From: Exophiala sp. HKRS030 | Lineage: Eukaryota; Ascomycota; Eurotiomycetes; Chaetothyriales; Herpotrichiellaceae | Length of the DNA stretch: 64,000 nt | NCBI GenBank assembly: GCA_023897205.1 | Contig: JAHWDD010000005.1 | Coordinates: 1,984,001-2,048,000 of the forward strand | Reading direction: 5' to 3' | In this document: in pieces, positions 1-10,998 of the stretch | Layout of the letters: every line of letters starts with the position of its first letter | Numbering within the stretch: position 1 is the first letter of the stretch | Translations under genes and position numbers: made by a program | The notes under the pieces: model-generated | The model's database searches: none | Told to the model about the DNA's origin: nothing | The model's input: the letters and a program-made list of their open reading frames with translations, nothing else

Positions 1-1114
<1,114 letters not shown>

Positions 1115-2372
1115 AGTACCGACCGGAGCACAGAGAGTATGAATTGATGAGCATGACTATGGCAAGCCACGCAAAGACAACAAGGACGTTCGTGTTAGAT
1201 GTATAGAAAAAGACCCCCCTTCGGGGCGACCGCACCAAAGGAGAAAAGAACAAAAAAAAAGAAGAGCAAAACCAGTCGGAAAGGGTCTGGTATCGGGGCT
1301 CTCAAACAAACAAAGTATCGTTATGGAAAAATGGCATTTGTTAGATACCTCGCTAGGCGCGCGTAATGGTTTATGGACAGGAAAATACTTGATATTCATC
1401 TCGATGAGATGAAATGAAATGAATGGCTTTACAAGGTATCCAAAAGTACACAACCACTTCGGTTGCCTTAATGCCTCGTACTTGTCCGAGTGATGAGGTA
1501 TGATATAGAGATATGTTGATTAAGAGAAACTTCGTACGGTGGAGTAACTAAATGGGTTTCAACAGGGGGGTTCGTGAGGTCTTTTGATAACAAAGCAAAG
1601 AAAAGCCTGCCTCAGTGATTCTTTCTTCAACATTCTTTCCAATCCAATTGGGAGAAGAACTGAAATAAGTAAAAAAAGAATAGAGACAAACAGGCAATCC
1701 TCGCGCGCCTTTTTGCTTTTTTAAAGAAAAATCAGTGTTTCTTTGCAACGACGGCGCCAATCCGTATAAATACTGCAAGTGACAAGAGAAAGTTGATTCG
1801 ATGTGTTTGTGTGTTCTCAAGGGGGGAGGGAGAGAACGAGGAAGAATCGACAATCAATGTCGTCTGTAGCCGTTCGAAATGAATGAAATGAGTACTGGTG
1901 CGTTCTGTGGGTTCTTGTGTTTGTTGGGTTTTCCTTTGACCACAATGCTAAGTAAAGTCACTCGAAGTGACTCTGATCAATGCCACCTCCCGAGCCAATG
2001 GGCAATGGACCGAGAGTCTATTTGCTCAAGTACGGTCAGAAGAAGAAAAGATGGACTAGAACACACCGACCTCTCTCAGGTTGAAAAAGTAGGGTGGTCG
2101 GTTGGTCAAGCGGCGTGAAAGAAGTGAAACAACATGAATCCCCCATTCGTGTTTTTCCCGTTTGGTCATACAAGTGCCCAAGACCAACTTATCGACCGTC
2201 GAGGTTGCATTGGTTTGAGACAAGTGTACCTAGGTAAAGTCAAGGGCAAGGCCTGCGTTGCCCCGGATAAAGATGAAGACGAAATGAAATGGAACGAAAA
2301 TATCAAAGACTCGGTACTGTGACTCTCTGGGAAGGTACCCAAAGACCGAGTGTCCAACTCGGATGTGTTGGC
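1115..2372. other. Intergenic, convergent 3' ends
   Basis: 1.26 kb between two converging genes. It holds only short open frames without family features and several A-rich and T-rich runs, presumably the 3' UTRs of both neighbours. A perfect TACCTAGGTA palindrome lies at 2227-2236. Confidence 0.6.
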
Positions 2373-3260
2373 TTATTGTCCCTTGGGGACCTTGCCGGGT
2401 TTGTCGTCGGGAATGTCTCGATAAAAAGTATGGTCAAGTGGCACGGGAGGCTGAGTACCATCACGATGAGGTTGCTGTTCCTGTGGTGGCTGTTGACCCT
2501 TGTCTCCTCCGCCGCTACCAAAGAACCCCCAACGCTTCTCGTTGTCGTTGTTATCGTCGCCGTCGTGATCTCTCTTGTTCTTCATCTTCTGTGGGAGCCT
2601 GTCAAAGATGGGATCGTCCTTCATGTCAATGACGCCGGCGTTTGGGTTTCCCGTCTGCACGTTGCCGTACGCGGGCTGTTTCTGCCACCATTTCCACCCG
2701 GCGAGGCCGTCCTGGATGAAATCGTGTCGACGCTCCAGAGGAGCACCAGAGGAAGTGGCACTGTCGTCGAATTCTTCCTCGGGCATGGGTCCGTGGCCGT
2801 GACTGTTACCACCACCAGGCTTGCGAATGTATTCCATGCCACCACGATGGGCGCCGCCGCCGTTGTTGCCAAAGTTCCCTGAACCGTGGTGGAACTTGTC
2901 GCCAGCACCTCCCATGTCACGACGAGCTAGACCCTCGACGTCGTCTGGGCTAGGGCCATGTTTGCCTCGAAAGCCACCACCACCGTTGGGATTCCCACCA
3001 TGACTGCCGGCTTGGTTTCCACTTCCGCCCATTCTTCCTCCTGGAGCACCACCGTGCTGCTGTCCATCATTACCACCTGGATGACCACCCCCCATACCAC
3101 TGGATCCGCCTTGCCAGTTACCACCATATTGCTGGCCCTCTCCTCCACCATGTGATCCCGATCCGACTCCTCGTTCTTGAGGAGATGGGGCTGGAATGGC
3201 ACCGACCTGAGCCGAGACGAAGGCCAGGATGAGTGCGACTTTTGCCGCCGATAGATGCAT
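2373..3260 (-). CDS. Secreted Gly/His-rich protein with dibasic (kexin-type) sites
   Basis: Single-exon 295-residue protein of unknown function. Residues 1-21 form a clear signal peptide (hydrophobic core ALILAFVSA, small residues before the likely cut at VGA). Residues 31-160 are low-complexity Gly, His, Asn and Gln. The C-terminal half is more ordered in composition, with a Trp cluster near residues 189-192. Four dibasic sites stand out: RR at 113-114 and 177-178, KR at 229-230 and 242-243. They would allow Kex2-type processing in the late Golgi. The blocks between them are not repeats of one another, so it is not a classical repeated-peptide precursor. There are no cysteines and no GPI-type tail. 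The start follows from the signal peptide. A cell-wall or extracellular role is inference only. Confidence 0.75.
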   Translation of the reverse strand: MHLSAAKVALILAFVSAQVGAIPAPSPQERGVGSGSHGGGEGQQYGGNWQGGSSGMGGGHPGGNDGQQHGGAPGGRMGGSGNQAGSHGGNPNGGGGFRGKHGPSPDDVEGLARRDMGGAGDKFHHGSGNFGNNGGGAHRGGMEYIRKPGGGNSHGHGPMPEEEFDDSATSSGAPLERRHDFIQDGLAGWKWWQKQPAYGNVQTGNPNAGVIDMKDDPIFDRLPQKMKNKRDHDGDDNNDNEKRWGFFGSGGGDKGQQPPQEQQPHRDGTQPPVPLDHTFYRDIPDDKPGKVPKGQ

Positions 3261-3939
3261 GTTGTTTGCTTCTTTTTTCTTGAAGTATGAATATGAGATA
3301 GACTTGTGAGTAGCTGTTTTTGTGAGATAAGTATGCTATAGATCGTGATGTATCACAGCCTATCCCCCGGGCGACACTTTTACCCTTTTATGAATTGCCA
3401 TGATGGACCACCCAAGATCCTTTGACACTCAGAAGGCATAAAGAAAAGGCAACACGAATGTTGCCCGTAGTTATCACTGTACGAGTAGCAGCCATCCGTT
3501 CGAAGATCATGCGCAAATGGCGGAGAACAAGAACAACCAAATCATCAATGCCGCAAAAGGTCTCGAATAACAGACATAATGACCTACCGATAAAACATCC
3601 AGGCCACAATGAGAGTTCGGAACAGCGTTATGCCTGAAATCGACTTGAATAAGGGGCGCTATACCCAAAATTGGTATCAATAGGGAATGTTGATGCCGGA
3701 AGTGCATATCAATAAACTCGAAACAATGACGCCTTACCATGTTGGGAAACAGCCTTGTTCAAGTCAAAAAGGTCAACACACAACGAAAACATGTCAGCCA
3801 GGACAAAATATGTAATTCACATTTCGAATGTCGCTAAAGAAGGTACTGCCAGAATAAACTTGAACTCGCTGAACGCTAAAAAGTAGAATCATTGAAATAT
3901 CTGGGCCTTCTGAGTCGCAATCTTAAAAAAAACTTCCTG
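3261..3939. other. Intergenic, tandem minus-strand genes
   Basis: 679 bp upstream of the secreted Gly-rich gene and downstream of the disordered-protein gene. It should contain the promoter of the former. I see no coding potential beyond short random frames. Confidence 0.55.
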
Positions 3940-5877
3940 TTAAACATCACCGTTGTCTTTGTTGGCGGGCTCATTTTCAGTAGAGAGGGGACCAGTGACT
4001 GATTCCGTTGCATCAGCGGATACTGAAGTTGTTGGTTCTGCTGACTCGGCAGGGACAGCAGTCTTTGGCTCAGTTTCAATAGCAGGGGTAGATGACTTTG
4101 GCTCTGCATCTTCGGAAATTTTCGTTGCCTCGACCTCGGTCGCATCACCAGGAGTAGAACTCTCCAGGTCCTTCTCGTTGATATGAGAAGGAGTTGCATG
4201 AGTTCCTTCAGAACTAGAAGCGGGGCCATCTGACGTTGGTGGCTCGACAGACATAGGTAGATCTGATTTCGCCTCCACAGGAGTTGACTGCATGGCTTCT
4301 GTTTCCGCGTGCTCAACAGCAGAACCAGGTGCCTCAACCTCGGCATTCGACGGCTGTGTGTCCTCTTCAACGACTTGTAGAGAAGGATGACCAGCAACTT
4401 CATGTGTATGATCCTCCTCACCTAGCGTGCCATCTTTGACTTCACCTGTCCCGTGTTCAGGTACCTCTAGCTGCATCTCTGGCGGTGGGATCTTATGTTT
4501 CGGCGGTTCCTTGTGCTTGTGCGAAGCCGTTGGTTTCGACCTAGGTGGACTATTGACTTGAACCTTGTCGTGAACCTTCTGGGCACTGCTTGCCGTGGGT
4601 CTCATCATCCTCGCGAGGAATCCTTCATCTGCCCTGCTTGTGCTCACTCGGGACGTGGGTCGTTCATGGCCATTGCCATGACCATTGGCAAGGGATGCAC
4701 GTGATGCCTTCTTTGCAAGTATCCCCGAGCCCGTTGAAGACGACATACTAGCTCGAGGTGGTTTCATGGAGGCAGTAGAAGGTCTTTTCGCGATCGATTT
4801 GCGAGGGGCGGTTTCTGTTGGTGAACGCTGTGCGTCATGCTTGGCCGCAGATGCTGCAGTTGGAGCCGTTGCTGCTGCTGGAAGTCTCGCAGGTCTTGTC
4901 GGGGATTTAGGCCGTAATGTTCTGGGTGACTTCGGAATTTTTGGAGACGTTGATGTCGGGTCCTTCTTTATGGATTGACTGCTCTGCTTTGCTTGTAGAC
5001 TTGCTCTCGGGGCTGGAGCTGGGGCCGTAGACTGCGGCTTGGTTGTCTTCATTGACTTTTGCGCTGCAGCCTCTCTCGCTTCTTGGGCTCGCTTGGCTGA
5101 GTCCATGACGCCTTTGATTTTTGCAGGTCCTCCTCTTATGTGCGCTAGTGGAGAGGTTGGTGTTTTGGGCGACGACTTGGAAGTCAGAGGTGATTTAGGA
5201 GCAGGATTCGACTTCGTGCTTGGCGCAGGTTTGGTAACAATATGCTTCACTGGTGGTACTTTGGCAGATGATATACTCTTGGTAGGCTGGGCGCTCTTTG
5301 GAGCCGGTCCGGAGTTTTTAACATTGCTTGTTACCTTTTCACCCCCTCCAGTAGCCTTCGCTGCTTCCTTGGGTTTAGAAGATACTTCAGTATGCTTCTT
5401 CTCTTGTACTTGGGCTTTTGAGGGCGTTTTGCTTATGTCCTTCGTATCTGATTTATCTTTCGAAAGCCCATTGTCGGCAAATGCCGATCCTTTCAAAATA
5501 TCTCCCAACCCTCCCTGCGTTGAGTCATTCTGATGTTGTCCATCCTTCCTAGAACCATCAAATGAGGACATTTCCCTTGCGAACGGTCGTCGTTCGGGAG
5601 AGAAGGTTGCTATTGAAGAATTTTCTCTGTTCTCGTCTCTGCTGCTTAGGTCGCTTGTCCTTCGTAGGCCTAGAATAGGTGCGGCACCGTTTTCGCCAGG
5701 CCTCTCGACTGCAACGAAGCTCGCCCTGACTTTGCTCACCGGTCTACTGCCGTTCGAGAATTCAGAAGGATTTGGGGATCGACCTCGGCTTGGGGGAGAT
5801 GAGGCTTGGTCGGTCGTTTTGTTCTCAAACATAGCTCGAAGGTTTCTCACGCCGCCATTTCCAGAATTGGCAGACAT
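3940..5877 (-). CDS. Intrinsically disordered Ser/Thr/Pro/Lys-rich protein (mucin-like annotation in relatives)
   Basis: Single exon, 645 residues from the ATG at 5877. The frame is open further upstream to 6045, but I chose 5877 because the protein then begins with the short motif SGNGGVRNLRAMFENK, typical of this filamentous-fungal family, while the upstream part looks like 5' UTR. There is no signal peptide, membrane segment or catalytic motif. Residues 30-120 carry SPP/RGRSPNPS and SFSPERR-like basic patches. Residues 150-480 are Lys/Pro/Ser/Ala-rich with many SPK/TPK proline-directed phospho-motifs. The last 170 residues are strongly acidic (Glu/Thr/Ala/Ser repeats). The basic middle and acidic tail resemble cytoskeleton-associated disordered proteins, but no function is established. 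Confidence 0.8.
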   Translation of the reverse strand: MSANSGNGGVRNLRAMFENKTTDQASSPPSRGRSPNPSEFSNGSRPVSKVRASFVAVERPGENGAAPILGLRRTSDLSSRDENRENSSIATFSPERRPFAREMSSFDGSRKDGQHQNDSTQGGLGDILKGSAFADNGLSKDKSDTKDISKTPSKAQVQEKKHTEVSSKPKEAAKATGGGEKVTSNVKNSGPAPKSAQPTKSISSAKVPPVKHIVTKPAPSTKSNPAPKSPLTSKSSPKTPTSPLAHIRGGPAKIKGVMDSAKRAQEAREAAAQKSMKTTKPQSTAPAPAPRASLQAKQSSQSIKKDPTSTSPKIPKSPRTLRPKSPTRPARLPAAATAPTAASAAKHDAQRSPTETAPRKSIAKRPSTASMKPPRASMSSSTGSGILAKKASRASLANGHGNGHERPTSRVSTSRADEGFLARMMRPTASSAQKVHDKVQVNSPPRSKPTASHKHKEPPKHKIPPPEMQLEVPEHGTGEVKDGTLGEEDHTHEVAGHPSLQVVEEDTQPSNAEVEAPGSAVEHAETEAMQSTPVEAKSDLPMSVEPPTSDGPASSSEGTHATPSHINEKDLESSTPGDATEVEATKISEDAEPKSSTPAIETEPKTAVPAESAEPTTSVSADATESVTGPLSTENEPANKDNGDV

Positions 5878-6712
5878 GACGGCGAAATGAAGGCGCAAAT
5901 CAGCAACTGAACGTCGGGCAGGCAAGTGCGATGGAGAAGAAAAGGCAACTGGAGAAAGCAAATGACAAGACCACCAGGTAACGATGGAAATTGATAGTCT
6001 GTAAATCCAACGTGGTGGATCCGGGGTCGAACAAACAAGGGGCATGTCGTGCGTCCGAGACGCGTTTTACTTCGCTTCTGCTTGTGGCCTTGGTAACGAC
6101 GGTTGGATTGGTGGGCTTTTTCACACGCAAATTTACCGTCCAGTCGCCAATGAAGACTTGCAAAATCTGCCAGCTTCAATCAGACTTCATGGTCGCTTCG
6201 GCTCGCTGTGAAAACCATTGATTTGTTGGCTGGTCAATGTTGTGTTTACGACTCTCCGTTCTGGAAGATTCAGGGGCTCCAACCCAAATCGCTACAACAT
6301 TTCCGCACCTACGGAGTACAATTGCTCGCTTTGGGGGGTTTATTGATGAGTTTATTAAGATGACCACAAAGACGAAATATCCAGACAGAATCCGACACTG
6401 GTCTTCCCCAAGAAAAGATCGCCGACTTCAACGTCTTCCCTTCGTGTTCCCTGGCACTTCCCGGACCGCATATCCGTACCGTGGTGTAAGTTGTCGGATC
6501 CACCCAATTGCTCTGTTCCCGTGCTATCGATAAGCCGCTTTCCAACCTCCATCTTGAGTGCGCAGTTGACCATCTACCTGCGGTATCGCCTTCGATAAGG
6601 TAGTTGGCATCACAGGAGGACCGGTAATATCACCGGGAACCCGTCATATGTGTTACGCAACTATCCTTTGCACTACTCGTATCTGTATATTTATCCTCAA
6701 ATCTAAGGCACA
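5878..6712. promoter_or_regulatory. Divergent intergenic region between disordered-protein and dipeptidase genes
   Basis: 835 bp between two divergently oriented start codons, so it must hold both 5' UTRs and promoters. Pyrimidine-rich stretches lie near both starts. One exact copy of the recurring TACGGAGTA element lies at 6310-6318. No extra gene is seen. Confidence 0.6.
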
Positions 6713-8215
6713 ATGGCTTCCACCACTGAAATCGATCCTCTTCTTCCTCATAATGAGCCTGCCCCAGAAATCCAAGGACATGGCTTTTCGAGGTATCATG
6801 GCTACGCCGGAATACAAGCTCAAGAGCACGAACCAGAAGTGAAGAGATGGCCAGATGATGGTGATGAACAAGATGACGCACGGTCGGTCACGACGAGAGC
6901 TGCCCGCTCTGCCTCGGAGGGAATTGGACTCCTCTTCATGATGATTGTCTTCTTCATGGTAGTACTCGCCGTGCTCAGACCGAAATTCGGGGACGAGAAG
7001 AAACCGTTACCACTACCCACGAAGCCTCCTCAGACGATCGCGGACAGAGTGTCTAATATCCTCAGTCATACTCCTCTCATAGATGGCCACAATGACCTGG
7101 CCATCTTTATCCGATTTGCATATCAAAATAAATTACATACCAAAGAATTCAAAGACAAATTCGAGAACGGGGGAATGGAGATGAATGTTGATTTACCGAG
7201 ACTGCAAGCAGGTCAAGTAGGAGGTTCGTTTTGGAGCGCCTTTGTTGGTTGTCCAGACGATGCCAGTGTTGATTTCTCGGACGAGACATATGCCACGGCT
7301 GTTGCACATACTCTGTCGCAAATCGACCTCGTCCGACGAATCCAGGATGAGTACCCCGACAACTTCACGTCTGCGACACTCCCTCTCTCAGTGGCTCTGA
7401 ACAACTTCCATGCCACAAAATCCCTGATTTCGCCAATAAGTATTGAAGGACTACATCAAGTCCCCCAGTCTGCTCCTCTGTCGACACTCCGGCTGTACTA
7501 TGCCTTGGGTGTCCGTGCAGCAACACTTACATGGAATTGTCATAACGCATTCGCAGACGCTGCGCTCATCACTTCAAAGCGGGAGACGAAGGTTGCTCCA
7601 TACCACCGCGGCGGATTGACACCTGCTGGTAGACAGGTTGTTCACGAAATGAACCGTCTCGGCATGCTGGTAGACATTTCCCACACGTCATATTGGACTC
7701 AGAAAGCCGTGCTGAGCAACAAGACCTCCGCAGCTCCCGTTATTTTCTCTCATTCGTCAGCATTTGCCTTGTGCCCTCATCCGCGAAACGTCCACGATGA
7801 TATCCTGGATCTGGTGAAAGAGACTGAGAGCCTGGTGATGATCAATTTCTCACCCGGTTTCATCTCATGCCTACCCCCACCAAATTCGAGTGTAATTCCG
7901 GAATTTTACGAAAAGAACAACACATTGCACCAGGTCGCTAGACACATTGTCTACGTTGGTGACAAGATCGGTTATGACTATGTCGGACTCGGCAGTGATT
8001 TTGATGGTATGGGAGAGCTCACTCCAGAAGGCCTGGATGGAGTGGACAAGTACCCCAACCTAATTGCCGAACTGTTGAAGATGGGTGTCAGTGATAAGGA
8101 TGCTGGTAAAGTGGCTGGCGGTAATCTCCTGCGTGTCTGGCAGACTGCCAACGGGGTTGCGAAAAGGCTTCAGAAAACCACCCCGGAGGGCGAGGACGAG
8201 GTGAGTGGGTGGTGA
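6713..8215 (+). CDS. Membrane dipeptidase (peptidase family M19, renal-dipeptidase type)
   Basis: Zinc-dependent hydrolase of dipeptides, 500 residues in one exon. Residues 71-88 are a single hydrophobic segment (LLFMMIVFFMVVLAVL) preceded by a hydrophilic N-tail, so a type II membrane protein with the catalytic domain outside the cytosol is likely. The family's metal ligands are recognisable: the HND motif (H126, D128), the Glu in ISIEGLHQ, the His in VDISHTS and in FSHSSAFALCPHPRN, and the GLGSDFDGM signature near the C-terminus. Length and motif order fit fungal M19 enzymes with an added N-terminal anchor. The first ATG of the frame is used. It follows a 5' leader containing TATATTTATCC about 30 bases upstream. 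Confidence 0.93.
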   Translation: MASTTEIDPLLPHNEPAPEIQGHGFSRYHGYAGIQAQEHEPEVKRWPDDGDEQDDARSVTTRAARSASEGIGLLFMMIVFFMVVLAVLRPKFGDEKKPLPLPTKPPQTIADRVSNILSHTPLIDGHNDLAIFIRFAYQNKLHTKEFKDKFENGGMEMNVDLPRLQAGQVGGSFWSAFVGCPDDASVDFSDETYATAVAHTLSQIDLVRRIQDEYPDNFTSATLPLSVALNNFHATKSLISPISIEGLHQVPQSAPLSTLRLYYALGVRAATLTWNCHNAFADAALITSKRETKVAPYHRGGLTPAGRQVVHEMNRLGMLVDISHTSYWTQKAVLSNKTSAAPVIFSHSSAFALCPHPRNVHDDILDLVKETESLVMINFSPGFISCLPPPNSSVIPEFYEKNNTLHQVARHIVYVGDKIGYDYVGLGSDFDGMGELTPEGLDGVDKYPNLIAELLKMGVSDKDAGKVAGGNLLRVWQTANGVAKRLQKTTPEGEDEVSGW

Positions 8216-9299
8216 AGACTTTCTCTACTCGGTACTGGAATAATGCATCGGCATCGGCAGTCCAACGTATCCTGATTATGAAATGCATCGATCTTCCTGA
8301 TGCACCTTCATCTTTGGATGGATCCATCCAACTATGTTAAAAAAACTAATTGAAGCCCCGCCTTAAAAGCTAGGCCCACAGTGTATTTTACACGCACACT
8401 GCACAAAAAGAGGGAGACCGGATTCTGTGAAGAAAGAAACAACCAAAAAAAGAATCGAGTCTCTTCGACGGGGAATTGACTGGAGTACTGATTAGTCCAA
8501 TGTCTGGAGTTGAAAGCAGGAGGAGAAAACCTACACCCCGGGCTTCGGCGTGACAAGCCGAGATGTTACTACATGCACGGTTAGGATCTGACACAAACGA
8601 CAGAAGAACGAATTCTACGAACCCACTACACCATCGAAGAAGATGAAATCTGTGTGCTTGATTTGGTGGCATAATTTGACCTGTCTGGTATATCAAGATA
8701 CGGCTCACTAATGCTTCGCTAGTTGGATAACTTTAGTGGGTGTGAGTAAACCTATTTGCCTAGCTTGTCGAGGGGTGGTGTTTATTCACCAATAATTACC
8801 CTTCTACCAGGAGGGGCTTCACCTAACTGTATCCTATTGTTTCTTCGTGTGTATACTCCTAGCTAGAATTGTGGTTTTGTTTCTATCGTCCCTCCGAAAA
8901 GTTGTTCGCAAGAGTGCCTTTGCCTTCTCACGTGATTTTTTTTGACGAGGCTGACATTGGTAATCGTGCTCGTACTCGGTATCTTATCGATAAAGACTTG
9001 TCGGCCTCGTGCAATCCGACGCCGACGCTTATTAACTACCAAAATAGTCCGTAGACAACCCTCCAGCTCATGCCACCACATCACGGAGTATTTATGTTGA
9101 CCTAACGGGTACAACAGCGACCCTTGCACCAGCTTTCTCTACTTCTACTCGCACGACTTTCCAAGAAGACTTTGACCGCCCACAAGTTCTACGAGCTTAC
9201 AAGTTCGGAACACAAACAGACTCTCCAGACTTCTAGATACAGACTTTCTCTTTCGAGAAGAGCCCGTTGTATCTACCAAGTAACAAGTGCATCGTCATC
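8216..9299. other. Intergenic, tandem plus-strand genes
   Basis: 1.08 kb between two same-strand genes, carrying the dipeptidase 3' UTR and the promoter of the DUF1857 gene. A CACGGAGTA variant of the recurring 9-mer lies at 9082-9090. The leader just upstream of 9300 is pyrimidine-rich (CTTTCTCTTTC), as is usual for fungal starts. No gene seen. Confidence 0.55.
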
Positions 9300-9812
9300 A
9301 TGAGCGGAAACCCCTCCAAACCGGCTCCGGCAAACTACGTCGCTTTTACTGCGCCCATCAACCCTGCCGGGGCCAGCCCGGTGCTCACGTACGCCCAGAT
9401 CTGGCAGGGGCTCTTGAAGAAGATCCGGGCGGCCGAGGCCTTTGTCGGCGCGGCCATCATCTCGACCGACGTCATCTCCGAGACCACAAACGAACACGGC
9501 CTGCCGGTGACGGTCCGCGAGGTCGTGTTCCGCGACGGCAACCGGCGCGTGCAGGAGAAGGTGATCGCCTTCGAACCGATGAAGGTCGAGTTCCACCAGC
9601 CCGACGGCAGCAAGGTGCAGAACGTCATCAACCAGGACGCCACGGGGAACCTGTTCATGACCTACACGTTCGAGTGGCTCCACCGCGAGCTCGAGGGCGA
9701 CGACGCGGGCCTCGAGGCCGCCCGGAACAAAGAGTGGAAGATGGCCCAGACGGCCGTGGAGAAGACGATAGAGGTCATGAGGGAGATGGTTCAGGACGGA
9801 AGGATCGAGTGA
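9300..9812 (+). CDS. DUF1857 / AtaL-like SRPBCC-fold protein
   Basis: 170 residues, single exon. The family signature is clear: ASPVLTYAQIWQGLLKKIRAAEAFV near residues 26-50, TVREVVFRDGNRRVQEKV near 77-94, EFHQPDG near 103-109 and a C-terminal YTFEWLH stretch. This family adopts a START/polyketide-cyclase-like fold. AtaL, a member used in naming the Pfam family, is known only by association and no reaction is established for the group. Start at 9300 was chosen because the alternative ATG 11 codons upstream adds residues unlike family members. Codon third positions are extremely G/C rich, which creates a long but meaningless open frame on the opposite strand. No biosynthetic genes sit next to it. 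Confidence 0.88.
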   Translation: MSGNPSKPAPANYVAFTAPINPAGASPVLTYAQIWQGLLKKIRAAEAFVGAAIISTDVISETTNEHGLPVTVREVVFRDGNRRVQEKVIAFEPMKVEFHQPDGSKVQNVINQDATGNLFMTYTFEWLHRELEGDDAGLEAARNKEWKMAQTAVEKTIEVMREMVQDGRIE

Positions 9813-10231
9813 GAGTTGAATGACAATAACGGAATTCATGAGCTCAAAAAGGCCAAAACAAAAACCAAGGTCGGTTTGGTTTTTCGAGAATGGTGCCACC
9901 GATACCGCTGCTCTAGCTTCTGTGGCTACTGCATTCTCAAAACCAAACACCCACCACTGGTGTCGGCCGTAGGTAAACGTATGATTTTCGATATGTCAAT
10001 GTCAGGTATCATTTCAGTACATCTGCTCTCGTTGCAGCACAACAAAACCTTGACACTGTCTGTCCACCGATAGAGTACCCATGACATAATATCGCAAAAG
10101 GGGGCAACCGACCAACATTGGCTCCTTTTTTCCCCCCGACATGTCAGTCCCTTTTTCTTTGTACTCCCTACCTAGCCAGGTAGACTACGAACTCCAACCG
10201 ACTCTCGTCATATGATCCCTGAGAGGTTCAT
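9813..10231. other. Intergenic, convergent 3' ends
   Basis: 419 bp between converging genes. An inverted repeat CTACCT-AGCC-AGGTAG lies at 10168-10183. No coding sequence is recognised. Confidence 0.55.
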
Positions 10232-10672
10232 TCACCTCCCCCATCTTTCCATTGCGTCCTCTTTGTGTTTTTCCAAGATGAACTCTATCCTCTCATTACT
10301 CAAACCCAATTCTTCCTGGATGATCCTCCTGAGGGCCCAACATTCCCATTCTTGATCTGCCCGGAAAGGGTTCGGTTCTCCCAGGGCGTTGTGGGAGCGT
10401 CGTTGATGTCCGGGTGGGTTAACGTAGGTCGAGAGTTGTGTAGGCAACACTACTCTGTCAGACTGACCCCTACCCGCCTGGACCGATCGTGGTTCCCGAT
10501 GCTCCTCCTTTACTACTCCCGAAAGGGGAGGAGGGCGAGAGAGGGCGACGAGGGGGACCGTCAATACTTGGTTGAGAACTCTCTGTCGATCTTCCGGGGT
10601 GACATGAAATCGTTCCAATTGTGAAAGCACCTTGCTGAAACTGCCGTCGTCCGGAGATTCAGGACGTGCCAT
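10232..10672 (-). CDS. Small hypothetical protein
   Basis: I do not recognise this protein. From the ATG at 10672 it has 146 residues. The N-terminal 40 residues look like a short helical unit (FSKVLSQLERFHVTPEDRQRVLNQVL), followed by a Pro/Arg/Ser-rich linker and a second helical unit at the C-terminus rich in Glu, Arg and Trp (RRIIQEELGLSNERIEFILEKHKEDAMERW). The reading frame is open further upstream, to 10942, but that part includes phenylalanine/serine-rich low-quality sequence and a TATATAAAG at about 10843 (plus strand), so the shorter start is preferred. It may be lineage-specific. It lies 326 bp from the 3' end of the pseudokinase gene on the same strand. Confidence 0.5.
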   Translation of the reverse strand: MARPESPDDGSFSKVLSQLERFHVTPEDRQRVLNQVLTVPLVALSRPPPLSGVVKEEHREPRSVQAGRGQSDRVVLPTQLSTYVNPPGHQRRSHNALGEPNPFRADQEWECWALRRIIQEELGLSNERIEFILEKHKEDAMERWGR

Positions 10673-10998
10673 GTTATTTGTCGACAACAAATGCGTGAGG
10701 ACTGACTGCAAGGTGTGTAAGTGTAGACTACCGGAGATGGTAGAAGAATGGGGCGAGAAAGGCATGATAAACTGAAACTTTTGGATATAAGAGAAATTCA
10801 GACATCCAACGAACGCATGATGTTGCCATGATGTTGTGACCGTATATAAAGAACAATCGAACGTTGTACATACAATCAGAACTACTCCCAACGCCTTGCT
10901 CGTGTCTAACATGCTCATATGCGCTCCCTTCTGATTGGACACCCAACGCTAATATGCAGCAGACGTTTTCTTGTCGTTGTCTTTGAAAAGGACTATGG
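10673..10998. other. Intergenic, tandem minus-strand genes
   Basis: 326 bp between the pseudokinase 3' end and the small hypothetical gene. It probably holds the promoter of the latter. Nothing else is seen. Confidence 0.5.

Noticed and set aside
5878..6045. 56 extra in-frame codons upstream of the disordered-protein start
   Set aside because: The upstream part is Trp/Ser/His-rich without similarity to the rest, while the protein from 5877 begins with the family-like motif. Treated as 5' UTR.
9267..9299. Upstream ATG adding 11 residues to the DUF1857 protein
   Set aside because: The extra residues (MYLPSNKCIVI) do not fit the family N-terminus, and the second ATG sits in the better context.
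9273..9950. 225-codon minus-strand frame opposite the DUF1857 gene
   Set aside because: Antisense shadow of a high-GC3 gene; no domain, and its Asp/Leu/Val/Arg bias is that of reverse-complemented G/C-ending codons.
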